Positions 1-6,631 of a stretch of 19,858 bases of DNA are shown here, piece after piece (the stretch's first letter is position 1; each line of letters begins with the position of its first letter). The stretch covers positions 1 to 19,858 of the forward strand of contig JALVAI010000388.1 in NCBI GenBank assembly GCA_027011235.1. The letters are read 5' to 3'. Position numbers and translations under genes: made by a program. Below the pieces are notes generated by a model. It saw nothing but the letters and a program-made list of their open reading frames with translations, ran no database searches and was not told the origin of the DNA. Source of the DNA: Desulfobulbaceae bacterium. GTDB lineage: Bacteria > Desulfobacterota > Desulfobulbia > Desulfobulbales > Desulfobulbaceae.

Positions 1-726
1 TTCCCGGCAATAGTTGTAGCCGTCGCGGGTAAACTTCTTGAGTAATTCCGGATTGGTTATCCGGCCTGTGATGACGTAATCAACCATCATGCCCCGGGCC
101 CGTTTGGCATGCATGGCAATTACCCGTGCCTTGCCGTTTTTTATCTCCTTAAAGGAAATTTTCAGAATGGGACAATCAAGTTCCCGTGGACGCACCACCT
201 TAAAGTACTCTTCCGAAGCCAGATTCACAAGAATACCATTGTTATCGTCGGCAACCAGGGAACGAAGATGGCTGGTAATCATGTCCCGCCAGTAATTATA
301 GAGGTTTTTTCCCTTATCAGTCACCAACCGGGTTGCCATTTCCAGCCGATAGGGCTGGATGAGATCAAGGGGGCGCAGCAGTCCGTACAACCCTGAAAAA
401 ATTCGTAAGTGGTCCTGGGCAAAATGAAAATCCTCATCCGTATAGTTACTCACCTGAATGGGGCTGAACTGGGTGCCCCGGAACATGAGCAGGGCCTGGC
501 GGGAATTTTCAGAGGTAAAGGGAAAAGACATCGACTGGTAGCGCTGAAACGTCACTTCCGCCAAACGCGGACTGATCTTCATCAAGGCAGCCAGCTCCTC
601 CACCGTGAGACCTGCCAGTATGGTCGCCAGCTCTTCTGCTTGGGACAAGAACAGGGGCAATGTCCAATGTTCAATGGTTTTACCATTGAACTCCTGGGTT
701 TTGGAAGGAGAAATAAGTAGTAACAT
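1..726 (-). CDS. yaaA: Peroxide stress protein YaaA (UPF0246/DUF328), 3' end cut by window edge
   Basis: I translated this by hand from the minus strand. It begins MLLLISPSKTQEF, the usual YaaA start, and carries the family's long conserved block around residues 119-140 (FAQDHLRIFSGLYGLLRPLD, then LIQPYR), followed by NLASEEYFK and KRARGMMVDY. 242 codons are present against about 255-260 in the family, so only the last dozen or so residues lie outside the window. YaaA is a cytoplasmic DNA-binding protein that lowers peroxide damage in E. coli by reducing free intracellular iron; its biochemistry is not well defined. The start codon overlaps the stop of the upstream helicase gene (TGATG), so the two are probably translationally coupled. 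Identification is firm; the role here is by family only. Confidence 0.93.
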   Translation of the reverse strand, partial: MLLLISPSKTQEFNGKTIEHWTLPLFLSQAEELATILAGLTVEELAALMKISPRLAEVTFQRYQSMSFPFTSENSRQALLMFRGTQFSPIQVSNYTDEDFHFAQDHLRIFSGLYGLLRPLDLIQPYRLEMATRLVTDKGKNLYNYWRDMITSHLRSLVADDNNGILVNLASEEYFKVVRPRELDCPILKISFKEIKNGKARVIAMHAKRARGMMVDYVITGRITNPELLKKFTRDGYNYCRE

Positions 727-2108
727 CAATCTGTTCCCCACTTGGCAAAGAGAAGACGACGTTTCTCGGCCGAACGCCGTAAAACAGGTATCCGGGTATC
801 GGCATAGTCAATTACCAGGGCGGTTTTTCCCTGCAGGGGCCGCATTACCCTGCCCACAACCTGCAGCAGCCTGCCTTCAAATTTTATCGGCGTTGCCAGG
901 ACGATGGTACTCAAACCGGGACAGTCAAATCCCTCGCCTATCAGTTGCAGGGTAGCAATCAACACCTGCACCTGGCCGGCCTGAACACCGGCAACGATTC
1001 GCTCCCGTTCTTCGGGATGAATCCGACCTGTCAACAGGGCGGCATCATACCCAAAGAGCGCCAGTTTTTCCTGTAATGCCCGGCAATGGGCGATACGATC
1101 CGAAACAACCAGAAGAGTACCATCATGATCATTATCCAGCAGAGAGACGATGTCGGCAACAATCTGATCATTGCGTTTCTCATTTTTTGCCAGCGCCTTG
1201 ATCAGCTTTGGATACTCGCCCCGGTATCCATAGGTAAACCCGGTTTCCTTCTGGACAAATCTCGGCCGGACAACGGCCCCGCTCTCCACAAGTTGTTCCC
1301 CATCCACGACATGGGTCCGGTCTCCCATGTAGGTATAGATTATTCTGGTCATGCCGTCTTCCCGGCGAAAGGCGGTGGCTGACAGACCGAGCATGTACCA
1401 GCAATCAAATCCCGATACCACATCGGTAAAAAGAGTAGCCGGCACCCGGTGACATTCATCGACAATCAAATGGCCAAACCGGGGCGCAAGCTCCGCAAGC
1501 CTTTTTCGCACCGTGTTGACGATGCCTACGGTAATCGGCTGAATGTCCACCTTACCGCCTCCCGCCTGCCCGGCCCTGATGCCCAGGAATTCTTCTACTC
1601 TCTGTTGCCACTGGTGCAGCAGCTCCCGGGAATGGACAATGATCATGGTCGGCTGCCCGCGCTCGGCAAGTATCTTCAGGGCCATCACCGTCTTGCCCGA
1701 ACCAGTACCCGCTTCCAGGACACCAAAGGAATGGTTGAGTACCGCAGCCACAGCCTCCTGCTGATAGGGACGCAAGCTGCCTGAAAAGGTGATGGCAACC
1801 GGATCGAGCAGACGACGATTATCTATAATTTCCGGAGAAACTCCGACATGTTTTCGGCAGAGGAGAACCGCCTGATTGGCAAACCCACGTGGAAAGAACA
1901 AACATCCTCTTTGTTCCCGGAAAAAAAACAGCTTGGGTTTAAGCTGTTTGCCCACCCAGCGGCCATAGCGGACGGCAGCATCATATTTGGGATTTTTTAC
2001 CGTCAAACGTTTGCGAATAACTGCGGCCAGAGATGGCGGCGCCCCTTCCAGCATGCACTCCTTGTCCACCAGCAACCGGGGAGCGGCTTGCCCGGATGAC
2101 TCAACCAT
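726..2108 (-). CDS. SF2 DEAD/DEAH-box helicase, XPB/SSL2-like (COG1061)
   Basis: ATP-dependent nucleic-acid translocase or helicase of superfamily 2. With the start at 2108 (460 aa) the motifs are: Q-like region LRPYQQEAV (112-120), Walker A GTGSGKT (134-140), Walker B DECH (217-220), motif III SAT (243-245), and motif VI QVVGRVMRP (416-424). About 105 residues precede the helicase core, which may be a substrate-specifying domain. An in-frame ATG at 2126 would add six residues, but the ATG at 2108 has AGGGA seven bases upstream while 2126 has no ribosome binding site, so I prefer 2108. It is coupled to yaaA by a TGATG overlap. The DECH box and compact length fit stand-alone bacterial XPB-like helicases; the substrate is unknown. 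A repair or stress role is only suggested by the yaaA partner. Confidence 0.9.
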   Translation of the reverse strand: MVESSGQAAPRLLVDKECMLEGAPPSLAAVIRKRLTVKNPKYDAAVRYGRWVGKQLKPKLFFFREQRGCLFFPRGFANQAVLLCRKHVGVSPEIIDNRRLLDPVAITFSGSLRPYQQEAVAAVLNHSFGVLEAGTGSGKTVMALKILAERGQPTMIIVHSRELLHQWQQRVEEFLGIRAGQAGGGKVDIQPITVGIVNTVRKRLAELAPRFGHLIVDECHRVPATLFTDVVSGFDCWYMLGLSATAFRREDGMTRIIYTYMGDRTHVVDGEQLVESGAVVRPRFVQKETGFTYGYRGEYPKLIKALAKNEKRNDQIVADIVSLLDNDHDGTLLVVSDRIAHCRALQEKLALFGYDAALLTGRIHPEERERIVAGVQAGQVQVLIATLQLIGEGFDCPGLSTIVLATPIKFEGRLLQVVGRVMRPLQGKTALVIDYADTRIPVLRRSAEKRRLLFAKWGTD

Positions 2109-2192
2109 TTGATTTTCCCTGTTCATACAGGTTAGAGGTACAGGGAAAAGAAAAAAAATTCAAGACAGCCCAGAGGACACCTCTTCTTTTTT

Positions 2193-2381
2193 GATGAACT
2201 CGTAAAAAGTACAGACAATGCTTAAAGATGGCTAAGCAAAAACACAGATATACAGGTAAGCGGAGCGAAGCGTAGACTCCGAGGAGTAGTGTTCTGTGGT
2301 GGGCCTTGACTATACATGTAGTATGTCGAGAATCGCCACAGGACACACGACGCAGTAGATCGAAGTTTTTACGACGCCATC
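2193..2381. repeat. MITE-like element with imperfect terminal inverted repeats
   Basis: A 189-bp non-coding stretch begins GATGAACTCGTAAAAAG (2193-2209) and ends with GTTTTTACGACGCCATC (2365-2381). The reverse complement of the right end, GATGGCGTCGTAAAAAC, matches the left end at 13 of 17 positions. The interior is rich in dyads: GCTTA...TAAGC (2220-2236), ACTCC-GA-GGAGT (2276-2287) and a long hairpin (2289-2346). No protein with recognisable features is encoded on either strand. The layout (short, terminally inverted, highly structured, in the gap between divergent genes) is that of a miniature inverted-repeat or REP-like element. No clear target-site duplication is visible, and no second copy is in the window, so mobility is inferred. 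Confidence 0.6.
2289..2346 (+). other. Long imperfect hairpin inside the repeat element
   Basis: Arms 2289-2310 and 2325-2346 pair over 22 positions with only two true mismatches (2303/2332 and 2304/2331). The stem continues past a bulged T2311 as ATAC/GTAT (2312-2315 with 2321-2324), closing a five-base loop. Four pairs are wobbles (2293/2342, 2300/2335, 2302/2333, 2307/2328). Read as RNA from the plus strand all four are G.U; from the minus strand they would be A.C mismatches, so the plus strand is the one that folds well. No T-tract follows, so it is not an ordinary intrinsic terminator. Confidence 0.6.
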
Positions 2382-2472
2382 TTTTTTTGCAGAGGTGAAA
2401 AAAAGGGTGTAGAGTAAAAAATTCTGCAAAATATAACATCTATAGTGTTGCAAACCTTACCGGAGCCTTCCC

Positions 2473-3081
2473 ATGCGGACCCTTATAAAATACCTCTTCC
2501 CCTTCCTGCTGCTTACCATTGCTCTTCCTGTAAACGGCGCCACCAGCCTGCAGCAGGACATCTTCACCCTGATCCTGCCGGCGCAGGCCCTCAGGCACAC
2601 CCTGCAGACAGCCCTGCCGCTGCCGATTGATCAGAACAGTACGAATTTTTCCGGCAGACTGATCGTTGAATCCATAGATCAGCTCCGTATCCATGATAAT
2701 ACCATCTCCGTCCACGGAGTTGTTTCCGGGAAAAAACTTGCCATGCACACCAGGATCGGAGGCCAGACCATCAAGCTCAAGCTCGGCCATGTTACCCTGC
2801 CCCTTGCCTGCGACCTGCACCTGCGTTTTGACGAAAAAAAACAGAAGCTGTTTTTCACGCCACAGTTTACCTCATCATCACAAAAATCGGGGAATGTCCT
2901 GCTGCCCCTTCTTACCGCCCTGGGCGGCCATGAATATCGGGTTGACCTCAGCCGCCTGCTATCATTTTCACCGACAATCGGCACAAAACAGCTGAATATC
3001 CATTTTCAACCAGTGCAGGTAACGACCGAAAACAATCAACTTGTCCTGGAACTCAAGCCGAAAAAGAAAAAATCCCGTTGA
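2473..3081 (+). CDS. Hypothetical exported protein
   Basis: 202 aa, not recognised. A type I signal peptide is clear: Arg and Lys at positions 2 and 6, a hydrophobic core at about 7-20, and a likely cut after VNGA (residue 23). The mature part is made of alternating hydrophobic and polar stretches such as NTISVHGVVSG and QTIKLKLGHVTL, which look like beta strands, and it ends in a basic tail KPKKKKSR. There is no lipobox, no cysteine cluster and no transmembrane helix after the signal, so a soluble periplasmic beta-rich protein is most likely. The start has GGAG seven bases upstream. The HIT-family gene begins 78 bp downstream with its own strong ribosome binding site. Function is unknown; an outer-membrane or lipid-related role would be a guess. 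Confidence 0.75.
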   Translation: MRTLIKYLFPFLLLTIALPVNGATSLQQDIFTLILPAQALRHTLQTALPLPIDQNSTNFSGRLIVESIDQLRIHDNTISVHGVVSGKKLAMHTRIGGQTIKLKLGHVTLPLACDLHLRFDEKKQKLFFTPQFTSSSQKSGNVLLPLLTALGGHEYRVDLSRLLSFSPTIGTKQLNIHFQPVQVTTENNQLVLELKPKKKKSR

Positions 3082-3159
3082 TCGCAATCATTGGCCCTGC
3101 TATCATGGGTATGCACTGTTTTTTCAGACTCTATGGGTGTTATAACCAAGGAGAATATT

Positions 3160-3501
3160 ATGTCCGACAACTGCCTGTTCTGCAAAATCGCCCGAGGAGA
3201 CATCCCGGCCGATATCCTCTATGAAGATGACGACATCCTGGCCTTTCGGGACATTGCGCCCCAGGCGCCAATCCACTTTCTCGTCATTCCCAAAAAGCAT
3301 ATCAGCGGCCCATCAAGTGTTGCGCCGGAAGATGAGCAGCTCATGGGGAAAATCATGCGCAAAGGTTCCGAGATTGCGCAACAAGAGGGTATCGACCACT
3401 ATCGGGTTGTCTTTAATAATGGTGAACAGGCCGGCCAGACCGTTTTTCACATCCACATGCACATTCTCGGTGGCCGCGACATGAACTGGCCTCCGGGTTG
3501 A
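3160..3501 (+). CDS. HIT-family protein (HinT/PKCI-like nucleotide hydrolase)
   Basis: 113 aa, the usual length for HinT-type proteins, which hydrolyse purine nucleoside phosphoramidates and acyl-adenylates in the cytoplasm. The histidine triad HIHMH is at 97-101 (H97, H99, H101), preceded by the conserved FNNGEQAGQTVFH stretch. N-terminal Cys5 and Cys8 (CLFC) fit the zinc-binding pair found in many HIT proteins. The fold markers FCKIARGDIPADILYEDD and HFLVIPKKH are in their normal places. An in-frame ATG lies upstream at 3091, but AAGGAG at 3148-3153, six bases before the ATG at 3160, fixes the start. Identification is very safe; the physiological substrate is not known. Confidence 0.96.
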   Translation: MSDNCLFCKIARGDIPADILYEDDDILAFRDIAPQAPIHFLVIPKKHISGPSSVAPEDEQLMGKIMRKGSEIAQQEGIDHYRVVFNNGEQAGQTVFHIHMHILGGRDMNWPPG

Positions 3502-3756
3502 TCCCAAAGACAAGGGATACAACAACCGACACCAGACCCGGCCTCTGTGGTTTGTCGCTGGAGTATATTTCCACCAGGCAGACGTGGTCCACCAACCTGA
3601 AGTGGCATATCGTGTGGGCCTCAAATCTGTTAAAAAAGAAAGGAATGTTGGAGTAAAGAGATACTCTCCTGTTTTCAGCCATACTTATCCTGTCAGCAGG
3701 AAAAGGCAACAATAGAGGAAGGAAACAGGCGGCAATGAACGGGCCGCACAGGAAAA
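3502..3756. other. Non-coding gap between convergent genes
   Basis: Short open frames here lack family features and ribosome binding sites. A small dyad ATCCC-N8-GGGAT (3501-3518) follows the HIT stop codon and a GCGGC-N9-GCCGC dyad (3729-3747) follows the FN3-like gene on the other strand. Neither has a convincing T-tract, so they are at best weak terminator candidates. I see nothing else. Confidence 0.4.
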
Positions 3757-4278
3757 TCAGTGTAAAAGTATGGTATAGATGGCGCGAAGAGTTCCCACCG
3801 CAGGCGGTGTGCCTTCGCCTAAATAGGATTTCAACTCCCTGGTATACGGACTTTCCGCCTGAGCGTTATAGGCAGTCATGGTGAAATACTTATATCCGCC
3901 CAAACCATAGAGTGTGCATTTGGGCGCTTCCGTATTCAGGCCTTCACAACGAACCTCATTACCTCTGTACTGTTCACAGACCGGCCCTGACTTGGTTGGC
4001 CGGCAACGCTGGGAGGTGGCAAAATCAAGATAATAGCTGTAAGAAAAGCCTGCCTTTACATGACCACCACGTTCAAAGCGTGAATCGGGTCCATAATAGA
4101 GTCGATACCCCACAACGTTATCATCCTGCGGATTGGCACGCCAGGAAAAGGTTACCGGCCGGGAAGCCTCAGCCACAGAGACACCACCGCCAGTTCCGCA
4201 AAAAAGAAGGAAACAGAGCAGAAATAATACAGCGCCCCCAGCCATTCGGGGGTCTGATAAAGACGGCAGCGTGTCCAT
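3757..4278 (-). CDS. Small secreted fibronectin type III-like protein
   Basis: 173 aa from the chosen start. Residues 12-38 form a signal sequence (MAGGAVLFLLCFLLFCG..., probable cut after VAEA). The mature part has the ends of an FN3-like sandwich: VTFSWRANPQDDNVVGYRLYYG (42-63, a form common in secreted deltaproteobacterial proteins) and YFTMTAYNAQAESPYTRELKSY (131-152). Between them an insertion carries four cysteines (92, 101, 111, 121) that could make two disulfides. A longer frame opens at 4338, but that ATG lies inside a near-consensus sigma-54 promoter, so translation must start further in. ATG 4278 leaves a leader of about 43 nt but has only a distant GGAG; ATG 4245 is also possible. 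It is encoded downstream of glrR and is likely a GlrR target. Confidence 0.72.
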   Translation of the reverse strand: MDTLPSLSDPRMAGGAVLFLLCFLLFCGTGGGVSVAEASRPVTFSWRANPQDDNVVGYRLYYGPDSRFERGGHVKAGFSYSYYLDFATSQRCRPTKSGPVCEQYRGNEVRCEGLNTEAPKCTLYGLGGYKYFTMTAYNAQAESPYTRELKSYLGEGTPPAVGTLRAIYTILLH

Positions 4279-4331
4279 GGGGCTGTTTTTATTCTCCGCT
4301 AAAAGAAAAAAGAAAACACTCAATTCTTTAA

Positions 4332-4347
4332 AGCACATTCCGTGCCA
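4332..4347 (-). promoter_or_regulatory. Sigma-54 (RpoN) promoter for the FN3-like gene
   Basis: The minus strand reads TGGCACGGAATGTGCT. Against the RpoN consensus TGGCACG-N4-TTGCW only one defined position differs (G for the first T of TTGC), and the essential GG and GC are at the exact -24/-12 spacing. The start point would be near 4321, about 43 nt before the ATG at 4278. Two GlrR-type activator sites lie upstream, and a sigma-54 activator is encoded next door, which supports the call. Confidence 0.75.
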
Positions 4348-4575
4348 TAAAGTCCAGGGAAGGCATCAAAAAAAATATTTTTTTACGGCTTGCCGAGAGA
4401 CAAAGCATTCCTCCTCCCTTACAAGAAACAATCCCATATCATGGTGTAACCACAGGTGAAAACAAAACGATCAATTCTCTACCCTTCATCTCCCCTGACA
4501 TAAATAAACCTTGCCCACCTGTACGGCTGGCAACCCCATGGATACAATGAACAATAATTGTCACTGCCAATGTGG

Positions 4576-4594
4576 AAAAAGCGACCGCTGTCGC
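4576..4594 (-). terminator. Possible intrinsic terminator of the sat-cysC...glrR operon
   Basis: On the minus strand GCGAC-AGCG-GTCGC is followed directly by TTTTT, about 80 nt past the glrR stop. The stem is only five pairs, and one arm is shared with the proximal GlrR site, whose dyad could form an alternative hairpin. A dual role is possible; the terminator call is moderate. Confidence 0.45.
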
Positions 4595-4606
4595 CAATAA
4601 GCGACA
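4589..4606. promoter_or_regulatory. GlrR-type activator site, proximal
   Basis: TGTCGCCAATAAGCGACA matches TGTC-N10-GACA exactly, the recognition pattern known for enterobacterial GlrR. The dyad extends to TGTCGC-N6-GCGACA. Its centre is about 277 bp upstream of the inferred sigma-54 start point of the FN3-like gene, a workable enhancer distance. It partly overlaps a terminator-like hairpin of the glrR transcript. Confidence 0.65.
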
Positions 4607-4653
4607 AGCCTTCTTGTTGTTTTCACAAGCTAATCAACAAGTACAGAACCTAC

Positions 4654-4671
4654 TGTCTCAAAAACAAGACA
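4654..4671. promoter_or_regulatory. GlrR-type activator site, distal
   Basis: TGTCTCAAAAACAAGACA is a second exact TGTC-N10-GACA, with the dyad extended by one pair on each inner and outer side (CTGTCT...AGACAG). Its centre is 65 bp, close to six helical turns, from the proximal site and about 342 bp upstream of the inferred start point. It begins five bases past the glrR stop codon. Confidence 0.65.
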
Positions 4672-4676
4672 GGGGA

Positions 4677-6029
4677 TCAACTCTTGAAGAGAGCCGGGAC
4701 TATATGGTGCCGGTTAAGGAGTTTGTAAAAATCCGTTCGGTTTCTATGGGCCATTCGTGCCGCCTGGGACACGTTACCACGGGTGGTCTGGAGCAACTGG
4801 ATCAGATACTGCTGTTCGAACTGACGCCTTGCTTCAGCAAGGGGAAGAATTTTACTCTGGTGCTGCTTAATAGCATCATGGAGCAGATCTTCGGAAATTA
4901 TCGGTGAGGTCGACAGGGCAACGGCGTGCTCAACAACATTGTAGAGCTGGCGGACATTACCCGGCCAGGCGGCATCAAGCAGAAGCTGCATGGCCTCGGG
5001 CGAGAATTTTTTCACCTGGCGGTCGGTATCATCGACCAGGTTACTGATAAAATAGTCGACCAAAAGAGGAATATCTTCTTTTCGTTCATTTAACGGCGGC
5101 AATTCCAGGCTGACCACGTTGAGTCGATAAAAAAGGTCCTCCCGAAATTTTTTCTGTTCGATGGCCTCTTCAAGATTTCTATGGGTTGCGGAAATAATAC
5201 GCACATCCACAGGGACCGGCTCGGTGCTGCCCACGGGTCGTATCACCCGCTCCTGCAGCACCCGCAGCAGTTTCACCTGCAGATGAAGAGGCATATCTCC
5301 TATTTCGTCGAGGAACATGGTGCCACCGTGGGCCGACTGAAAAAGCCCGGCATAGCTGCGGGAAGCACCGGTAAAGGATCCCTTGGCATGACCAAACAGT
5401 TCCGACTCCAGCAGTGATTCGGGGATAGCGGTGCAGTTGACCGGAATAAAGGGTCCATCACGACGGGAGCTTGCGCGGTGAATGGCAATGGCGAGCAGCT
5501 CTTTCCCGGTTCCAGAAGCCCCTCGTATCAAAACGGTAGTATCGGTATCCGCCACCAGCTTGGCCCTGGACAGCAATTCTTCCATACTGGCGCTTTTGGA
5601 AATTATGTCCCGACGCCATTCAGCCTCGTCTTCAGCCGATACCTCCGCGCCACCGGAGGAAAACTGCAGAGCCTTTTCCACCTCTTCAAGAAGATCTTTG
5701 CCGTCAACCGGTTTGGTCAGGAAGGAAAAAACACCCTGACGGGTTGCCTCAACCGCCTCGGGAATAGAACCGTGGGCCGTAATAATAATGACGGGAACGG
5801 CCTTGTTGCGTTCCCGAATCGCCTCAAAAAGGGCCATACCGTCGATACCGGGCATACGCAGATCGGTCAGTACCAGGTGTGGATTACTGACCGAAAACTT
5901 GGTCAACGCCTCTTCGCCACTAAGGGCGGTTATGACCTCGTAGCCGTTGCTTGCCAGCCGTACCTTCCAGAGACTGAGAAGGTCTTCCTCGTCGTCCACC
6001 AGAAGTACCCTGTATCCAGCCGTTTTCAT
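4677..6029 (-). CDS. glrR: Sigma-54-dependent response regulator, GlrR/QseF-like
   Basis: 450 aa with the standard three parts. The receiver domain (about 5-123) has D11/D12, phosphoacceptor D56 in LTDLRMPG, T84 and K105. The AAA+ domain has Walker A GASGTGKE (170-177), the sigma-54 contact loop at 217-222 written GSFTGA rather than GAFTGA, Walker B GGTMFLDEIG (235-244), and REDLFYRLNV with sensor and finger residues. A Fis-type helix-turn-helix closes the protein (about 417-441, RGNVSQAARMAHRNRTDFYKLL). The order kinase, lipoprotein, regulator is that of E. coli glrK-qseG-glrR, and length and domains agree. Its start overlaps the lipoprotein stop by four bases. Two TGTC-N10-GACA sites just beyond its stop codon suggest that it acts on the adjacent sigma-54 promoter. 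Confidence 0.92.
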   Translation of the reverse strand: MKTAGYRVLLVDDEEDLLSLWKVRLASNGYEVITALSGEEALTKFSVSNPHLVLTDLRMPGIDGMALFEAIRERNKAVPVIIITAHGSIPEAVEATRQGVFSFLTKPVDGKDLLEEVEKALQFSSGGAEVSAEDEAEWRRDIISKSASMEELLSRAKLVADTDTTVLIRGASGTGKELLAIAIHRASSRRDGPFIPVNCTAIPESLLESELFGHAKGSFTGASRSYAGLFQSAHGGTMFLDEIGDMPLHLQVKLLRVLQERVIRPVGSTEPVPVDVRIISATHRNLEEAIEQKKFREDLFYRLNVVSLELPPLNERKEDIPLLVDYFISNLVDDTDRQVKKFSPEAMQLLLDAAWPGNVRQLYNVVEHAVALSTSPIISEDLLHDAIKQHQSKILPLAEARRQFEQQYLIQLLQTTRGNVSQAARMAHRNRTDFYKLLNRHHIVPALFKS

Positions 6030-6631
6030 GAACCGTGCTCCCTGTTTTTTATAATGTTCTCTATATTTTTTAGTTGTTCTATCTGATTGCGCAACTCTTG
6101 GATCTTCACCGCATCCTGCTCGTGTTCCCGCAAAAGCGCCTCCACCCGCGCCTGCAGGGAGGCAACCTCGGCCTCGAGCTCTTCTTTTTCATCCAGCATC
6201 TTTTTTCGACCGCTCCAGCGGTTGACCTTGGCCCTGTCAAGACGATCCACCAGGCCCATCAGGCCACTCAGCTCTTCCCGGGCGTCGGGATGCTCCTTGA
6301 TATACTGTTTGAGCAAGGCCACACCCTCCTTAAACTGCCTGTAGCTTGCCTTGTTGTTGAGACTTAGGCATATAAACCGCAGCTTGTCCTCATCACCACC
6401 GTCCTTGACTCGGGTTTCGGCCTCCCGAAAATACCGGTTGAACTCCCGGCTGCGCAGGTTACCGATATCATTTAAACAGGTCAGAATCGAGCTGCCGTCG
6501 GTGGCATGAAAGACAACGGTTGGTTCCAACAGGTTGTCCCGCTCGCCGCCCTGTCTTTGCATGGCAACACATCCACCGAGGACAACAGTACAGCAGAATA
6601 AAAAGATAATCGTTTTCATTGTATTTCTCAT
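6026..6631 (-). CDS. QseG-like lipoprotein between kinase and regulator
   Basis: 201 aa. The N-terminus is a lipoprotein signal with lipobox LGGC (C21); residue +2 is Val, so outer-membrane sorting is expected by the E. coli rule. The middle (about 45-125) is helical and includes a CLNDIGNLRSREFNRYFREAE stretch and a TPR-like segment. Residues 145-195 are a strong coiled coil (ELEAEVASLQARVEALLREH and on), ending basic. Position between a GlrK-like kinase and a GlrR-like activator, with four-base overlaps on both sides, matches E. coli qseG (yfhG), a lipoprotein that tunes the kinase. Sequence similarity to QseG is not something I can score, so the assignment rests on position, lipobox and helical content. 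Confidence 0.8.
   Translation of the reverse strand: MRNTMKTIIFLFCCTVVLGGCVAMQRQGGERDNLLEPTVVFHATDGSSILTCLNDIGNLRSREFNRYFREAETRVKDGGDEDKLRFICLSLNNKASYRQFKEGVALLKQYIKEHPDAREELSGLMGLVDRLDRAKVNRWSGRKKMLDEKEELEAEVASLQARVEALLREHEQDAVKIQELRNQIEQLKNIENIIKNREHGS

Larger units (their letters stand above)
4339..4676. other. Regulatory intergenic region between glrR and the FN3-like gene
   Basis: No coding frame here has family features. It holds the sigma-54 promoter (its last bases reach 4332), an A/T tract AAAAAAAATATTTTTTT at 4370-4386, the terminator-like hairpin (4576-4594) and the two TGTC-N10-GACA sites. The A/T tract sits between promoter and activator sites, where intrinsic or protein-assisted bending would help looping; that use is inferred. 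A lone half-site TGTC lies at 4559-4562. Confidence 0.55.

Noticed and set aside
2101..2439. 112-codon minus-strand frame across the repeat element
   Set aside because: It starts in A/T-rich sequence, runs through the inverted-repeat hairpins and has no recognisable protein feature or ribosome binding site.
4279..4338. Twenty-residue N-terminal extension of the FN3-like protein
   Set aside because: The ATG at 4338 is inside the sigma-54 promoter, so it would not be in the mRNA.
4653..4672. Hairpin CTGTCT...AGACAG after glrR as a terminator
   Set aside because: No T-tract follows; the exact TGTC-N10-GACA spacing is better explained as an activator site.
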